From: an uncultured Saprospiraceae bacterium
GTDB taxonomy: Bacteria > Bacteroidota > Bacteroidia > Chitinophagales > Saprospiraceae
Length of the DNA: 63,791 nucleotides
Assembly (NCBI GenBank): GCA_938015415.1
Contig: CALLPK010000062.1
Coordinates: forward strand, 1-63,791
Reading direction: 5' to 3'
The translations under genes were made by a program, and so were the position numbers. The notes under the pieces are model-generated. The model worked only from the letters and a program-made list of their open reading frames with translations. It was not told the DNA's origin and did no database searches. Of the stretch, positions 55,733 to 63,791 are shown one piece after another. The stretch's first letter is position 1, and each line of letters opens with the position of its first letter.

Positions 55733-58252
55733 ATGCAACGAGTTTTACTAATCCTGTGCTTATTTTTTACTATTCCTATTTTTAATACGCTCTATGCACA
55801 ATGTGACGGGGGACAAATTACCGCCGACCACGGGGCCACCACTGCTTATGTCTGTGTAAATGATGGAGATGACGACTTTGTCTCTTTTTTCAATAATAGC
55901 CTGGCCATGACCGATTACGTTTACGTAATTACAGATGCAAATAATCTAATCCTTGCAGTCACAGAAGATGACTTTGCTAATTTTGAAGGAGCAGGCGTAG
56001 GAGATTGTCGGGTATGGGGACTTTCTTATAGCGGTGATCTAATCGCGGAAGTCGGAGACAATGCTGCCACCGTAGATTTGGCTACTGAATGTTTTGACCT
56101 GACCGAAAATTTTATCACCATTGTACGTCGTGAACTTCAGGAAAGCGATCTTATGTTAGTCTCTAGCGGCCAAAACAATCTGGTAACCATCGACAACAAC
56201 AATAGCGCAATGGTTATGGTGACCAATCTGAACGGACTTTCCGAAAATTATATTTACGTTTTACAACGAACCAACGGAAAAATAATCGCAATCAACGAAA
56301 CGGGTACTTTTGATCTGGCTGCTCAAGTTGCTGGAACCTATTTTATTTTTGGCTATAATTATTCGGGTAATATTCTACTCATGCCAGGCAATAATATTAG
56401 TGGCAATATGCTTTCCGATGGTTGTGTTATTAAAAGCTCCAACTTAATTACGGTTCATAAATCCAATAACTCTTCTATCAGCGGGTGTCTAGCCGAAGGA
56501 GCTACAGTTCTGACACAGAGTGGAGAGACCATTGCCTACGCCTGTGTGGATAATGGAGTGAATGATTTCGTAGGTTTTGACAATACTAGTATTGCAGGAG
56601 TACGATACCAATATATTATTACAAACGAAGACAATATCATTCTAGGATTGCCAGAAAGCGGATTTACAGATTTTGAAGATGCCGGAGCTGGAGATTGCCG
56701 AGTTTGGGGACTTTCCTATCAAGGGCTATTGACGGCGGAACCAGGAGATGAACTCAACGCAACGATGCTATCAGATGACTGTTTCGACCTTTCCGATAAT
56801 TTTATCACGATCATTCGCCGTCAAACAGAAGAAACGGAAGTGAGCCTTTCGGATGGTTCTACCAGTGTCACAATAGATGACAATACTGCGGCCAGTTTTG
56901 ACTTTACCAATGATGGTGACAACGACGCAAATTTTGTCTACGTCATTACCCGCTCGGATGACCGGATCATTGCCATTGTGGACAGTACGTATAACTTTGC
57001 TTTTGAAAAAAGTGGAAAATATTTTGTTTATGGATATTCCTATCTTGGAGAGATCCAATTTAGTGTAGGCATGCGTGCCAGCGGATTAATTTCCGATGGA
57101 TGTTCTGAGAAGAGTGATAATTTTATTTTTGTTCGTAAGAATACGGATGCCGCTCCCATGCCACCGAGTTGTACGATAGATGCGGGAACGCTCTCTACCG
57201 AACAAACAATGGTAAGCCTTTCGGGAGGCGTAGCCAATATTGTGGCATCTCCTAATGGTGATGCCGTAATCACTGGCGATTTCGATCAAGTCTATGTACT
57301 TACCTCTGGGCCTGAGCTCACCATTCAGACGATCAGTCCTGCACCATTATTTACCGTTAACCAGGCGGGAGAATATCGAATTCATACACTAATAGCAGAA
57401 TTAAATGATCCTGCCAGTCCAGACTTTTTTGACGGCTCCGGAATTGTCCCTGGCGTTTCTACGGCCGGAGATGTACTGGCAGCCATCGATGAGCAGGAAG
57501 TTTGTGCTGATCTTGATGTAATGGGCGTAGAGATTTCTGTTATTGAAAATACTGCCTGTGAAGCAGCTCCTGGACTATTATTTGCCGACCCTGCAGAAAT
57601 ACAACAACAATTTTTAACGTTTATCTCTGCCAACGAACTGGTTGCACCGGTTGTTCCTGCGGGTTATGAAGTCACTTATTTTGCGGCATTTGGACCCGAT
57701 AAGTTGATTGTGCAAATGGCAGATGCTCCAGCTTTTATAGTAGAAGAAGCGGGTAGTTATAATATTTTTATGCTGGTCGCAGAAACAACAGATGAGTTTA
57801 GTTCAGACTTTTTTGATTTAAATTTCATTGTACCAGGGGTTACTACTTTTGAAACTTTAGCGTTTCTAATCGACATATCCGGTGTCTGTGCCGGCTTAGA
57901 CGCGCTGGGAGCTAATATTACCGTTATTCCTAGTCTTAGTGCTTCCGCCCGCGAAGTTGATTATTTTCAAAACAATTTGTCCATTGGTGAATTTGAAATG
58001 ACTGTCTACCCCAATCCGACCATTGATCAATTAACCCTTCGTTACGAGCTCGCAGAAAATAGGCCAACGGACGACGGCAAATTTCAGGTTATTGATTTTA
58101 CTGGAAAGGTAGTTCATAACGGCATTTTATCTTTTGAAAAAGGATGGAATGAATGGCAATTTGAGGTAGGAAACTTACCAGCAGGTTCGTATTTTATCGA
58201 AGTGGTACAAACCCGACTTCGTATAACGACTCCATTTTTAAAAATAGATTAG
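55733..58252 (+). CDS. Secreted repeat protein with T9SS type A sorting domain
   Basis: An 839-residue protein with a signal peptide (1-22). It contains an ABAB arrangement of about 100-residue units (about 22-140, 140-250, 250-370, 370-480): A units share FENAGVGDCRVWGLSY-like and NFITI(V/I)RR stretches, B units share FVYVITRSDD-like and GYSYLG-like stretches. Two further related units (about 490-610 and 615-730) share the motif (S)DFFDxSxIVPGVST. Cysteines are conserved between repeats. The end (MTVYPNPTIDQLTLRYELAE, LPAGSYFIEVV) is a T9SS domain. Likely a surface-exposed adhesin or matrix protein; ligand unknown. Confidence 0.85.
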   Translation: MQRVLLILCLFFTIPIFNTLYAQCDGGQITADHGATTAYVCVNDGDDDFVSFFNNSLAMTDYVYVITDANNLILAVTEDDFANFEGAGVGDCRVWGLSYSGDLIAEVGDNAATVDLATECFDLTENFITIVRRELQESDLMLVSSGQNNLVTIDNNNSAMVMVTNLNGLSENYIYVLQRTNGKIIAINETGTFDLAAQVAGTYFIFGYNYSGNILLMPGNNISGNMLSDGCVIKSSNLITVHKSNNSSISGCLAEGATVLTQSGETIAYACVDNGVNDFVGFDNTSIAGVRYQYIITNEDNIILGLPESGFTDFEDAGAGDCRVWGLSYQGLLTAEPGDELNATMLSDDCFDLSDNFITIIRRQTEETEVSLSDGSTSVTIDDNTAASFDFTNDGDNDANFVYVITRSDDRIIAIVDSTYNFAFEKSGKYFVYGYSYLGEIQFSVGMRASGLISDGCSEKSDNFIFVRKNTDAAPMPPSCTIDAGTLSTEQTMVSLSGGVANIVASPNGDAVITGDFDQVYVLTSGPELTIQTISPAPLFTVNQAGEYRIHTLIAELNDPASPDFFDGSGIVPGVSTAGDVLAAIDEQEVCADLDVMGVEISVIENTACEAAPGLLFADPAEIQQQFLTFISANELVAPVVPAGYEVTYFAAFGPDKLIVQMADAPAFIVEEAGSYNIFMLVAETTDEFSSDFFDLNFIVPGVTTFETLAFLIDISGVCAGLDALGANITVIPSLSASAREVDYFQNNLSIGEFEMTVYPNPTIDQLTLRYELAENRPTDDGKFQVIDFTGKVVHNGILSFEKGWNEWQFEVGNLPAGSYFIEVVQTRLRITTPFLKID

Positions 58253-58284
58253 AAATCTTATCTACAATTACTTTGATGAATATT

Positions 58285-58323
58285 AAGAAGCGCTGATAAT
58301 TTGATTTCAGCGCTTCTTTTTTT
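58285..58323 (+). terminator. Terminator of the T9SS repeat protein gene
   Basis: AAGAAGCGCTGA and TCAGCGCTTCTT form a perfect 12-bp stem with a 10-nt loop and a T-run, between two convergent genes. Confidence 0.93.
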
Positions 58324-58333
58324 GTCTAAAATT

Positions 58334-58963
58334 TTAAACCTTAATCAACTTTAAAATACCCACCGGAGAATTCGTTGCGAGGTGCGCAAGGTGTTGTTTA
58401 GGAACCGGAAAAGTTTGGATAAACCATTCTTGATTTTTAAATTTTGCTTTTCCGTCCTTATAAATTATTTTTTTTGCATCTTCCGTCAAACCACTACCCT
58501 CCGCTTTTAAGATGGCCTCTCGGATCGTCCAGGCCTCAAAAAAAGCACCTTCCTGATCCCGTGCCTGACGCAGTTGACGATAGGTATCCGTATCAAAAAT
58601 AAATTCATAATCTTCCAACGTTATTGGTTTTACAAACTCTACATCTACCCCGATCAGACCACTGGTATTAAAAGCACAAATAACCACATTACCCGCATGA
58701 GAAATATTAAATTGCACAGCACCTGGCAATCCAGGTTTCTGCAATTTATTATAAATGAGGTCTTTTAAGTCAAAATCCTGCAAACCATGGTCATCCAATC
58801 CACGACGCAACATTATTTTACCAAATAAAGCCCGATGTCGATCTTCCCATTTTCGGTAGCGCATAATTTTTTTACCCATTGCAGTGGGAAATTGCAAAAG
58901 ATAGTCCTCAAAAACGGATTTTGATAAGGGTTCAGAAAAATGATGTATATAAATCGTTACCAA
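58334..58963 (-). CDS. 4'-phosphopantetheinyl transferase (Sfp type)
   Basis: A protein of about 209 residues. No ATG lies near the N-terminus; TTG at 58963 (reading MVTIYIHHFSE) is the best start and avoids overlap with the divergent gene. The motif GVDVEFVKPI and WTIREAILKAEGSGL are the two metal- and CoA-binding signatures of the superfamily (the WTIREA form replaces WxxKEA). It transfers phosphopantetheine from CoA to carrier proteins of fatty acid or polyketide synthesis. It has no such synthase nearby. Confidence 0.85.
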   Translation of the reverse strand: MVTIYIHHFSEPLSKSVFEDYLLQFPTAMGKKIMRYRKWEDRHRALFGKIMLRRGLDDHGLQDFDLKDLIYNKLQKPGLPGAVQFNISHAGNVVICAFNTSGLIGVDVEFVKPITLEDYEFIFDTDTYRQLRQARDQEGAFFEAWTIREAILKAEGSGLTEDAKKIIYKDGKAKFKNQEWFIQTFPVPKQHLAHLATNSPVGILKLIKV

Positions 58964-58970
58964 AATATAA

Positions 58971-59003
58971 TTTGACGCGTTATAATAAAGTTGTTTATAC
59001 TTG
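58971..59003 (+). promoter_or_regulatory. Promoter of the WG-repeat gene
   Basis: TTTG (58971-58974) and TATACTTG (58996-59003) match the Bacteroidota -33/-7 pattern with a 21-bp spacer and one mismatch in the -7 box. The distance to the ATG is 17 bp. It overlaps the start of the divergent PPTase gene, which may share regulation. Confidence 0.6.
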
Positions 59004-59020
59004 CTACACAAATAAAAAAA

Positions 59021-60427
59021 ATGAAATATACACTTTTCTTATTCTTTCTTCTAAATAGTTTCCAGCAAGGTTTCGCTCAAGATACTTATCGTTGGGCTTT
59101 TACGGTAGACTTTGAGCGCTTTAATGATTTTGACAATGGGCTAGCCATTATCCAGGTGGGGCGGGAACGAGGCTTTATTGATACGACCGGAAATATTTTT
59201 ATCAACCCGAAGTTCCATATTATTGATGCCTTTTCGGAAAATGTAGCAAGTGCGGGATTTACCGATTATAAAACGATGGATTCTAAAAGCGGTTTTATTG
59301 ATCGTAGTGGAAATTTTGTTATTGATCCCGATTACGAAGTGACAAGTCCAATGCAGGAAGGGTTTGCTTGTGTAAAATATCGGGGTCTATGGGGATATAT
59401 TGATAATACTGGAAAATGGATACTATTCCCAAAATTCGAAGAAGCCAATGTTTTCCATCGGGGCTACGCCGCCGTCAAAACTAAAGGAAAATGGGGCGTA
59501 ATCAACAAACGCGGACAATTTATTGTGGATAACGATTATGAATACATGCTCAATATTTCAGACGATTTATTTGCTACCAAGATAAATGGTCTGTGGGGAT
59601 TTTTAAATATCCAAAGTCAGTTTAAAATAAAACCGACTTATAGTTCCGCACAAAGTTTTCAAAACGGTCGATCGGTGATCGAGCAAAACAGAAAATTTGG
59701 GATGATTGATCCAACCGGAAAAATGATCATTCCCGCAAAATTTGATCGCTTGTTTAATTTCACTTCACAATTAGCAGCAGCTAAGCTAAATGGCAAATGG
59801 GGATATATCGATACCAGTGGAGCCTGGGCAATTCAACCAATTTATGAAGAGGCTTTTCCGTTTTCCGAAAATCTGGGACGGGTAAAAAAAGACGGAAAAT
59901 ACGGATACCTTACCACTGACGGAATCATGACGATTCCCAATATCTTTAATCGGGCCTACGATTTTCACGATCAACTCGCCCGGGTTTACACCAATCAGAA
60001 AAAAGGATTTATTCGTTACCTTCCACCTCCTCCTCCAGAAACGGAAGCAGATAAGCCGGATGCCGCACCCGAAGAAATCACCCAAAGAGCAATCAAATCC
60101 GGCCGTCGCATCAAGGTACGAAATGCTAAAATCACCGTTCGAATTTTTGATTATAAAAAAGTGGACGGCGATATTGTTTCACTAAATTTTAAAGGAAAGT
60201 GGATTTTAAAGGACTATACTTTGAGCAAAAAATACTACGAGTTTACAATTGACCTGGAGAAAAATCGAAATAACCCTGATCGTAATTACCTGATGCTTTA
60301 CGCAATGAATCTGGGACGAAACCCTCCGAACACGGCTCAACTCACCATCATTGATGGACAAGAGGAAAAGCAGGTCGTATTAGAGTCAGATTTGAAAACC
60401 TGTGATATTATTTATTTTGATTATTGA
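59021..60427 (+). CDS. Exported WG-repeat protein
   Basis: A 468-residue protein; the ATG at 59021 (MKYTLFLFF) starts a signal peptide, whereas an in-frame TTG ten codons earlier does not. About ten WG repeats of 23-45 residues fill 30-330, each with a KWG/RG-F-I-D/N-x-x-G core (GLWGYIDNTGKWILFPKFEE, GKWGVINKRGQFIVDNDYEY). A proline-rich stretch follows, then an unknown C-terminal 100 residues. WG repeats are binding modules of mostly unknown target. Co-transcription with gnd, 212 bp downstream, seems unlikely. Confidence 0.85.
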   Translation: MKYTLFLFFLLNSFQQGFAQDTYRWAFTVDFERFNDFDNGLAIIQVGRERGFIDTTGNIFINPKFHIIDAFSENVASAGFTDYKTMDSKSGFIDRSGNFVIDPDYEVTSPMQEGFACVKYRGLWGYIDNTGKWILFPKFEEANVFHRGYAAVKTKGKWGVINKRGQFIVDNDYEYMLNISDDLFATKINGLWGFLNIQSQFKIKPTYSSAQSFQNGRSVIEQNRKFGMIDPTGKMIIPAKFDRLFNFTSQLAAAKLNGKWGYIDTSGAWAIQPIYEEAFPFSENLGRVKKDGKYGYLTTDGIMTIPNIFNRAYDFHDQLARVYTNQKKGFIRYLPPPPPETEADKPDAAPEEITQRAIKSGRRIKVRNAKITVRIFDYKKVDGDIVSLNFKGKWILKDYTLSKKYYEFTIDLEKNRNNPDRNYLMLYAMNLGRNPPNTAQLTIIDGQEEKQVVLESDLKTCDIIYFDY

Positions 60428-60603
60428 GAATATGTTGATTTATGTTTAATCGTTTAATCGTTGATTTGTTTAATTGATTTGACGGTAAAGCGTCGGCAAA
60501 AAATCAGAGATTTTACCCCGCTCCGAAGGGGGAGCTTCCATCATTTTTTTACCTCACTGCTTTTGGTAAGGTATTTTGTTTTAAACGATTCAACAAATAT
60601 TCA

Positions 60604-60611
60604 TACCTTTA
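60604..60611 (+). promoter_or_regulatory. Possible -7 element of gnd (TACCTTTA)
   Basis: TACCTTTA matches TAnnTTTG in seven of eight positions and lies 27 bp before the gnd start. TTTG at 60575-60578 gives a 25-bp spacer, slightly long. Confidence 0.4.
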
Positions 60612-60638
60612 CATATCATTCAAAACAACACTTTCACT

Positions 60639-62054
60639 ATGGCTAAAAAGAAATATGAACTCGGACTAATTGGTTTGGGAGTTATGGGTAGAAATTTACT
60701 ACTCAACATGGCCGATAGCGGTTTTGCCGTCGCCGGATATGATAAAAATAAAGAACAGGTCGATACCCTGATGGAGGAGGCCAAAGCCTACGATATGTAC
60801 GGCGCCAAAAATGTCAAGGATTTTGTTAAATCGCTCGAATCTCCCCGAAAGATTTTACTGCTCGTCCCCGCAGGAAAAATAGTGGATTATGTCATCGCAG
60901 ATCTGCTGCCCTTACTGGATAAAGAAGACATTATCATCGACGGAGGCAACTCATTTTTTCGCGATACCGAAACCCGACAAAAATCACTTGCCGAAAAAGG
61001 AATTCATTTTATTGGTATGGGTGTTTCCGGGGGTGCCTCCGGCGCACGACTTGGTCCAAGCATGATGCCCGGTGGCAATAAAAAAGCTTATAACAAAGTC
61101 AAAAAAATTATGGAAGCGATCTCCGCCAAAGTAGACGGAGAACCCTGTATTACGTATATCGGCCAAGGTTCAGGAGGACATTATGTCAAGATGGTTCATA
61201 ATGGTATCGAATACGGTTTGATGCAGTTATTAGGGGAAACCTACGATATCATGAAAAGAGGATGTGGACTTTCTAATCCTAAAATTGCAGCACACTTTAC
61301 CGAATGGAACGAGAACGAACTTAATTCTTACCTCGTTGAAATCACTTCTAAAATTTTCAAGAAAAAAGTAAAAGGAAGTAAAAAGTACGTCATCGATATT
61401 ATCATGGATGCGTCTAAATCCAAAGGTACCGGAAAGTGGACTTCGCAGGATGGAATGAACATTGGAATGCCAATTCCAACCATTGATATTGCCGTAGGGA
61501 CCCGTTATATATCCCGACTAAAAGAGGAACGCGTCGCAGCTTCTAAAATTTTAAAGGGAACTTCCTATAAAATAAAGACCGACGATAAAGCGGCCTTTAT
61601 TGAAAAGCTACGGAACGCACTTTACTTTTCTTTTATCGTTACCTACGCACAGGGAATGGCGCTACTACGCGAAGCTTCGGACGAATATAAATTCAAACTT
61701 GACCTGGAAGGCGTATCGCGAATCTGGCGAGGTGGTTGTATTGTCCGGGCAGCGCTATTGGAAGATTTCAGAAAAGCGTACGATCGGGACCCTAAATTGG
61801 TCAATTTAATGGTGGATAAAGATATCGCCAAAAAATTAAACAAACTACAAAAAGATACTCGGGAAGTACTGGCAATTTGTATTCAATCCGGTTTACCAAT
61901 TGCGGCCCTACTCAACAGTTTATCGTACTATGACAATTACCGCAGCCCACGTTTATCAGCTAATCTGATTCAGGCACAAAGAGATTTCTTTGGTTCACAT
62001 ACCTACGAAAGAATTGACAAAAAAGGTGTTTTTCATACGGAATGGGAAGAATAG
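60639..62054 (+). CDS. gnd: 6-phosphogluconate dehydrogenase (decarboxylating)
   Basis: A 471-residue enzyme of the classical long class. Rossmann motif GLIGLGVMGRNLLLNMADSG at the start, substrate site MGVSGGASGARLGPSMMPGG, catalytic Lys in GGHYVKMVHNGIEYG and the C-terminal tail LIQAQRDFFGSHTYERID are all present. It converts 6-phosphogluconate and NAD(P)+ to ribulose 5-phosphate and CO2. It is followed by zwf 120 bp downstream in the same direction, so the two may form one operon, though the gap contains a dispersed repeat. Confidence 0.97.
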   Translation: MAKKKYELGLIGLGVMGRNLLLNMADSGFAVAGYDKNKEQVDTLMEEAKAYDMYGAKNVKDFVKSLESPRKILLLVPAGKIVDYVIADLLPLLDKEDIIIDGGNSFFRDTETRQKSLAEKGIHFIGMGVSGGASGARLGPSMMPGGNKKAYNKVKKIMEAISAKVDGEPCITYIGQGSGGHYVKMVHNGIEYGLMQLLGETYDIMKRGCGLSNPKIAAHFTEWNENELNSYLVEITSKIFKKKVKGSKKYVIDIIMDASKSKGTGKWTSQDGMNIGMPIPTIDIAVGTRYISRLKEERVAASKILKGTSYKIKTDDKAAFIEKLRNALYFSFIVTYAQGMALLREASDEYKFKLDLEGVSRIWRGGCIVRAALLEDFRKAYDRDPKLVNLMVDKDIAKKLNKLQKDTREVLAICIQSGLPIAALLNSLSYYDNYRSPRLSANLIQAQRDFFGSHTYERIDKKGVFHTEWEE

Positions 62055-62130
62055 ATTTGCTATCAGCAAAGCTATTTCCCAGTATTTGAAATATTCTAGA
62101 ACACCTTCATTAAAAGCATTTACCTTAAAG

Positions 62131-62164
62131 AAGGCCAACTAGCCAAAAGCTAACCGGTCAACAA
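62131..62164. repeat. GGCCAACTAGC repeat between gnd and zwf
   Basis: The sequence GGCCAACTAGCCAAAAGC and the bases after it match, with a few changes, the reverse complement of 51731-51761 between asnS and the ABC ATPase gene. A shorter relative occurs at about 42071-42090. This is a small dispersed element. Confidence 0.55.
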
Positions 62165-62174
62165 GCTAAACATC

Positions 62175-63689
62175 ATGATTAACAAAGAAATCCTCAAACC
62201 TACCATCATCGTTATCTTTGGAGGAAGTGGTGACCTGAACGAAAGAAAACTCACGCCGGCGTTTTACAATCTGTTTCTGGATAAACAAATGCCCGAAAAA
62301 TTTGCGATCATCGGACTGGGACGTACCAGCTTTACAGATGCTAAATTCCGGTCTATGCTGGAAGAAGGCGTCAACAAGTTTTCCCGTCGTGGAAAAATCA
62401 ACAAAGAGGAATGGTCTGAATTTTCACCTAATATTTCTTACTTAAAGTCTGATGTTTTTGAACAAAAAGATTATCAAAACCTAGCCAAGGAGATTAAAAA
62501 GATTGAAAAGGATTGGGGCGAGCATCCCAACGTGATTTTTTATCTGGCCATCGCTCCCGGGCTCATCGAACCAGTGGCCGTCAACTTAGGTAAAGCTGGC
62601 ATTTGCAATGACCCCGATTGTACGCGTATTGTCGTGGAGAAGCCGTTCGGTCATGACCTGGAAAGTGCCCAAAAATTAAATAAGCTACTCACGGGTATTT
62701 TCGACGAAAAACAAATCTACCGAATTGACCATTACCTGGGCAAAGAAGCGGTACAAAACATGTTGGTTTTTAGATTTGCGAATGTCATGTTTGAACCTAT
62801 TTGGAACCGAAAATATATCGAGCACGTTCAGATCACCGTTTCCGAAACCGTAGGTGTCGGAGATCGTGGTGGTTATTACGATAAATCCGGTGCCTTAAAA
62901 GATATGATTCAAAATCACGTGTTACAGTTGCTTTGTTTTGTAGCCATGGAACCTCCCGTTTCTTTTAGTGCCAACGAAATTCGTAGCCGAAAAGTAGACG
63001 TTTTGAAAGCAATCAGAAAGTACGACACCAAAGAGGTATTCGAAAACACCGCCCGTGGACAATATTCCAAAGGCTGGATGAAGGGCGACAAGGTTGAAGG
63101 CTACCGTGAAAAAGAAAAGGTAGACCCCAAATCTAATACAGAAACTTTCGCGGCGGTCAAATTCCATCTGGACAATTGGCGTTGGCAAAATGTTCCTTTC
63201 TACGTCCGTTCCGGTAAACGAATGCCCGAAAAAATGTCGGTGATTACGATTCAGTTTCGGCCCGTTCCACACCGGATATTTCCGACGGGCGTAGCCGAAA
63301 GCCTGCAACCCAACCGGATTGTGATTAGTATCAATCCTGCTACCGGTATCCGGATTCGATTCCAGGCCAAGCAGATAGGACTAAATATGCGACTTGGACC
63401 GGAGGATATGGTTTTCAATTACAGTGATGCGTACGATACGCAACAACCCGAGGCGTACGAAACGCTTTTGCACGATGTGATGACGGGCGATGCGACCCTC
63501 TTTATGCGATCCGACGAGGTGGAGGCTGCCTGGGAAGTAGTGATGCCGATCATCAACGCCTGGAAAAACAGTCCGGCTGAATTTCCTAATTATCCTGCGA
63601 ACAGTTGGGGTCCTGAATCTGCAGAGCGATTGATTGCGGCGGATGGATTTCACTGGATTACGAATCCGATTGAAGATGGGGAGAAGTAG
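62175..63689 (+). CDS. zwf: Glucose-6-phosphate dehydrogenase
   Basis: A 504-residue enzyme. Nucleotide motif FGGSGDLNERKLTPAFYNL (the GxxGDL form) at about 15-35, active-site block RIDHYLGKEAVQNMLVFRFAN and the VVEKPFGHDLESA segment identify it. It oxidises glucose 6-phosphate to 6-phosphogluconolactone with NADP+. With gnd just upstream it supplies NADPH and ribulose phosphate; ppgK (20226) could provide glucose 6-phosphate. No typical devB/pgl follows within the window, as the sequence ends 102 bp later. Confidence 0.97.
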   Translation: MINKEILKPTIIVIFGGSGDLNERKLTPAFYNLFLDKQMPEKFAIIGLGRTSFTDAKFRSMLEEGVNKFSRRGKINKEEWSEFSPNISYLKSDVFEQKDYQNLAKEIKKIEKDWGEHPNVIFYLAIAPGLIEPVAVNLGKAGICNDPDCTRIVVEKPFGHDLESAQKLNKLLTGIFDEKQIYRIDHYLGKEAVQNMLVFRFANVMFEPIWNRKYIEHVQITVSETVGVGDRGGYYDKSGALKDMIQNHVLQLLCFVAMEPPVSFSANEIRSRKVDVLKAIRKYDTKEVFENTARGQYSKGWMKGDKVEGYREKEKVDPKSNTETFAAVKFHLDNWRWQNVPFYVRSGKRMPEKMSVITIQFRPVPHRIFPTGVAESLQPNRIVISINPATGIRIRFQAKQIGLNMRLGPEDMVFNYSDAYDTQQPEAYETLLHDVMTGDATLFMRSDEVEAAWEVVMPIINAWKNSPAEFPNYPANSWGPESAERLIAADGFHWITNPIEDGEK

Positions 63690-63694
63690 GGTTT

Positions 63695-63791
63695 GTTGAT
63701 TTGTTGATTTGTTGATTTGTTGATTTGTTGATTTGTTGATTTGTTGATTTGTTGATTTGTTGATTTGTTGATTTGTTGATTTGTTGATTTG
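63695..63791. repeat. Tandem repeat of GTTGATTT (12 copies, runs off the window)
   Basis: The 8-bp unit GTTGATTT is repeated perfectly 12 times from 6 bp past the zwf stop, then continues with G at the window edge. Its true length is unknown. Such runs can expand or contract by slippage; here it is outside a coding region. Confidence 0.95.

Noticed and set aside
60461-60646. 61-codon frame between the WG-repeat gene and gnd
   Set aside because: It overlaps the gnd start and the putative gnd promoter; no supporting features.

Overview
The window comes from a Bacteroidota chromosome, most likely the Saprospiria (Lewinella/Haliscomenobacter type). The phylum call rests on three secreted proteins ending in type IX secretion (T9SS) sorting domains, promoters resembling TTTG-N(19-25)-TAnnTTTG, few Shine-Dalgarno sequences, many lipoproteins with short signal peptides, and phylum-typical families such as PUR-like small proteins and an ECF sigma/anti-sigma pair with a Spy-like partner. 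The class is a guess from gene content. No phage, transposase, CRISPR array, rRNA or tRNA gene was found.

Layout. 1-5 kb: the 3' end of a HAD phosphatase and envelope genes (lipoprotein, OmpA-domain protein, four-SH3 protein). 5-10 kb: class IV aminotransferase, tRNA hydroxylase TrhO, and a T9SS-exported arylsulfotransferase-like protein. 9.5-10.3 kb: an intergenic cluster of large palindromic elements. 10-21 kb, plus strand: TPR membrane glycosyltransferase (TMTC type), GH3/beta-lactamase two-domain enzyme, ChaN/EreA-like lipoprotein, LolC/E-type permease, two tandem cyclophilin lipoproteins and polyphosphate glucokinase. 21-37.9 kb, mostly minus strand: degenerate M48 lipoprotein, TPR protein, DMT transporter, sigma/anti-sigma/Spy-like operon, CotH/lamin-tail protein, Fic protein with a palindromic operator, lactonase, a large membrane patatin, alanine dehydrogenase and TsaE. 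38-48.8 kb: gyrB on the plus strand, then a minus-strand block with glycosyltransferase, ABC exporter, a Panacea-domain protein plus 2-TM partner (candidate toxin-antitoxin pair), RadC, two PUR-plus-HTH paralogues and a cytochrome c/copper monooxygenase-like T9SS protein. 49-63.8 kb: TPR protein, LolD-like ATPase, AsnRS, DinB-fold protein, AlkA, a T9SS repeat protein, Sfp-type PPTase, WG-repeat protein, then gnd and zwf (oxidative pentose phosphate pathway), ending in an 8-bp tandem repeat that runs off the edge.

The genes do not form one pathway. Functional clusters are: sugar phosphate metabolism (ppgK, gnd, zwf), envelope and secretion, the sigma operon, and DNA/RNA maintenance (gyrB, radC, alkA, asnS, tsaE, trhO). 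The most unusual content is non-coding: two families of about 160-bp near-perfect-hairpin elements that share an apex (ATAGC-CGC-GCTAT), carry inverted ends and short target duplications, and have several decayed derivatives. Next are the candidate Panacea toxin-antitoxin pair, the Fic gene whose start codon lies in a 25-bp palindrome, and the paired PUR/HTH proteins.
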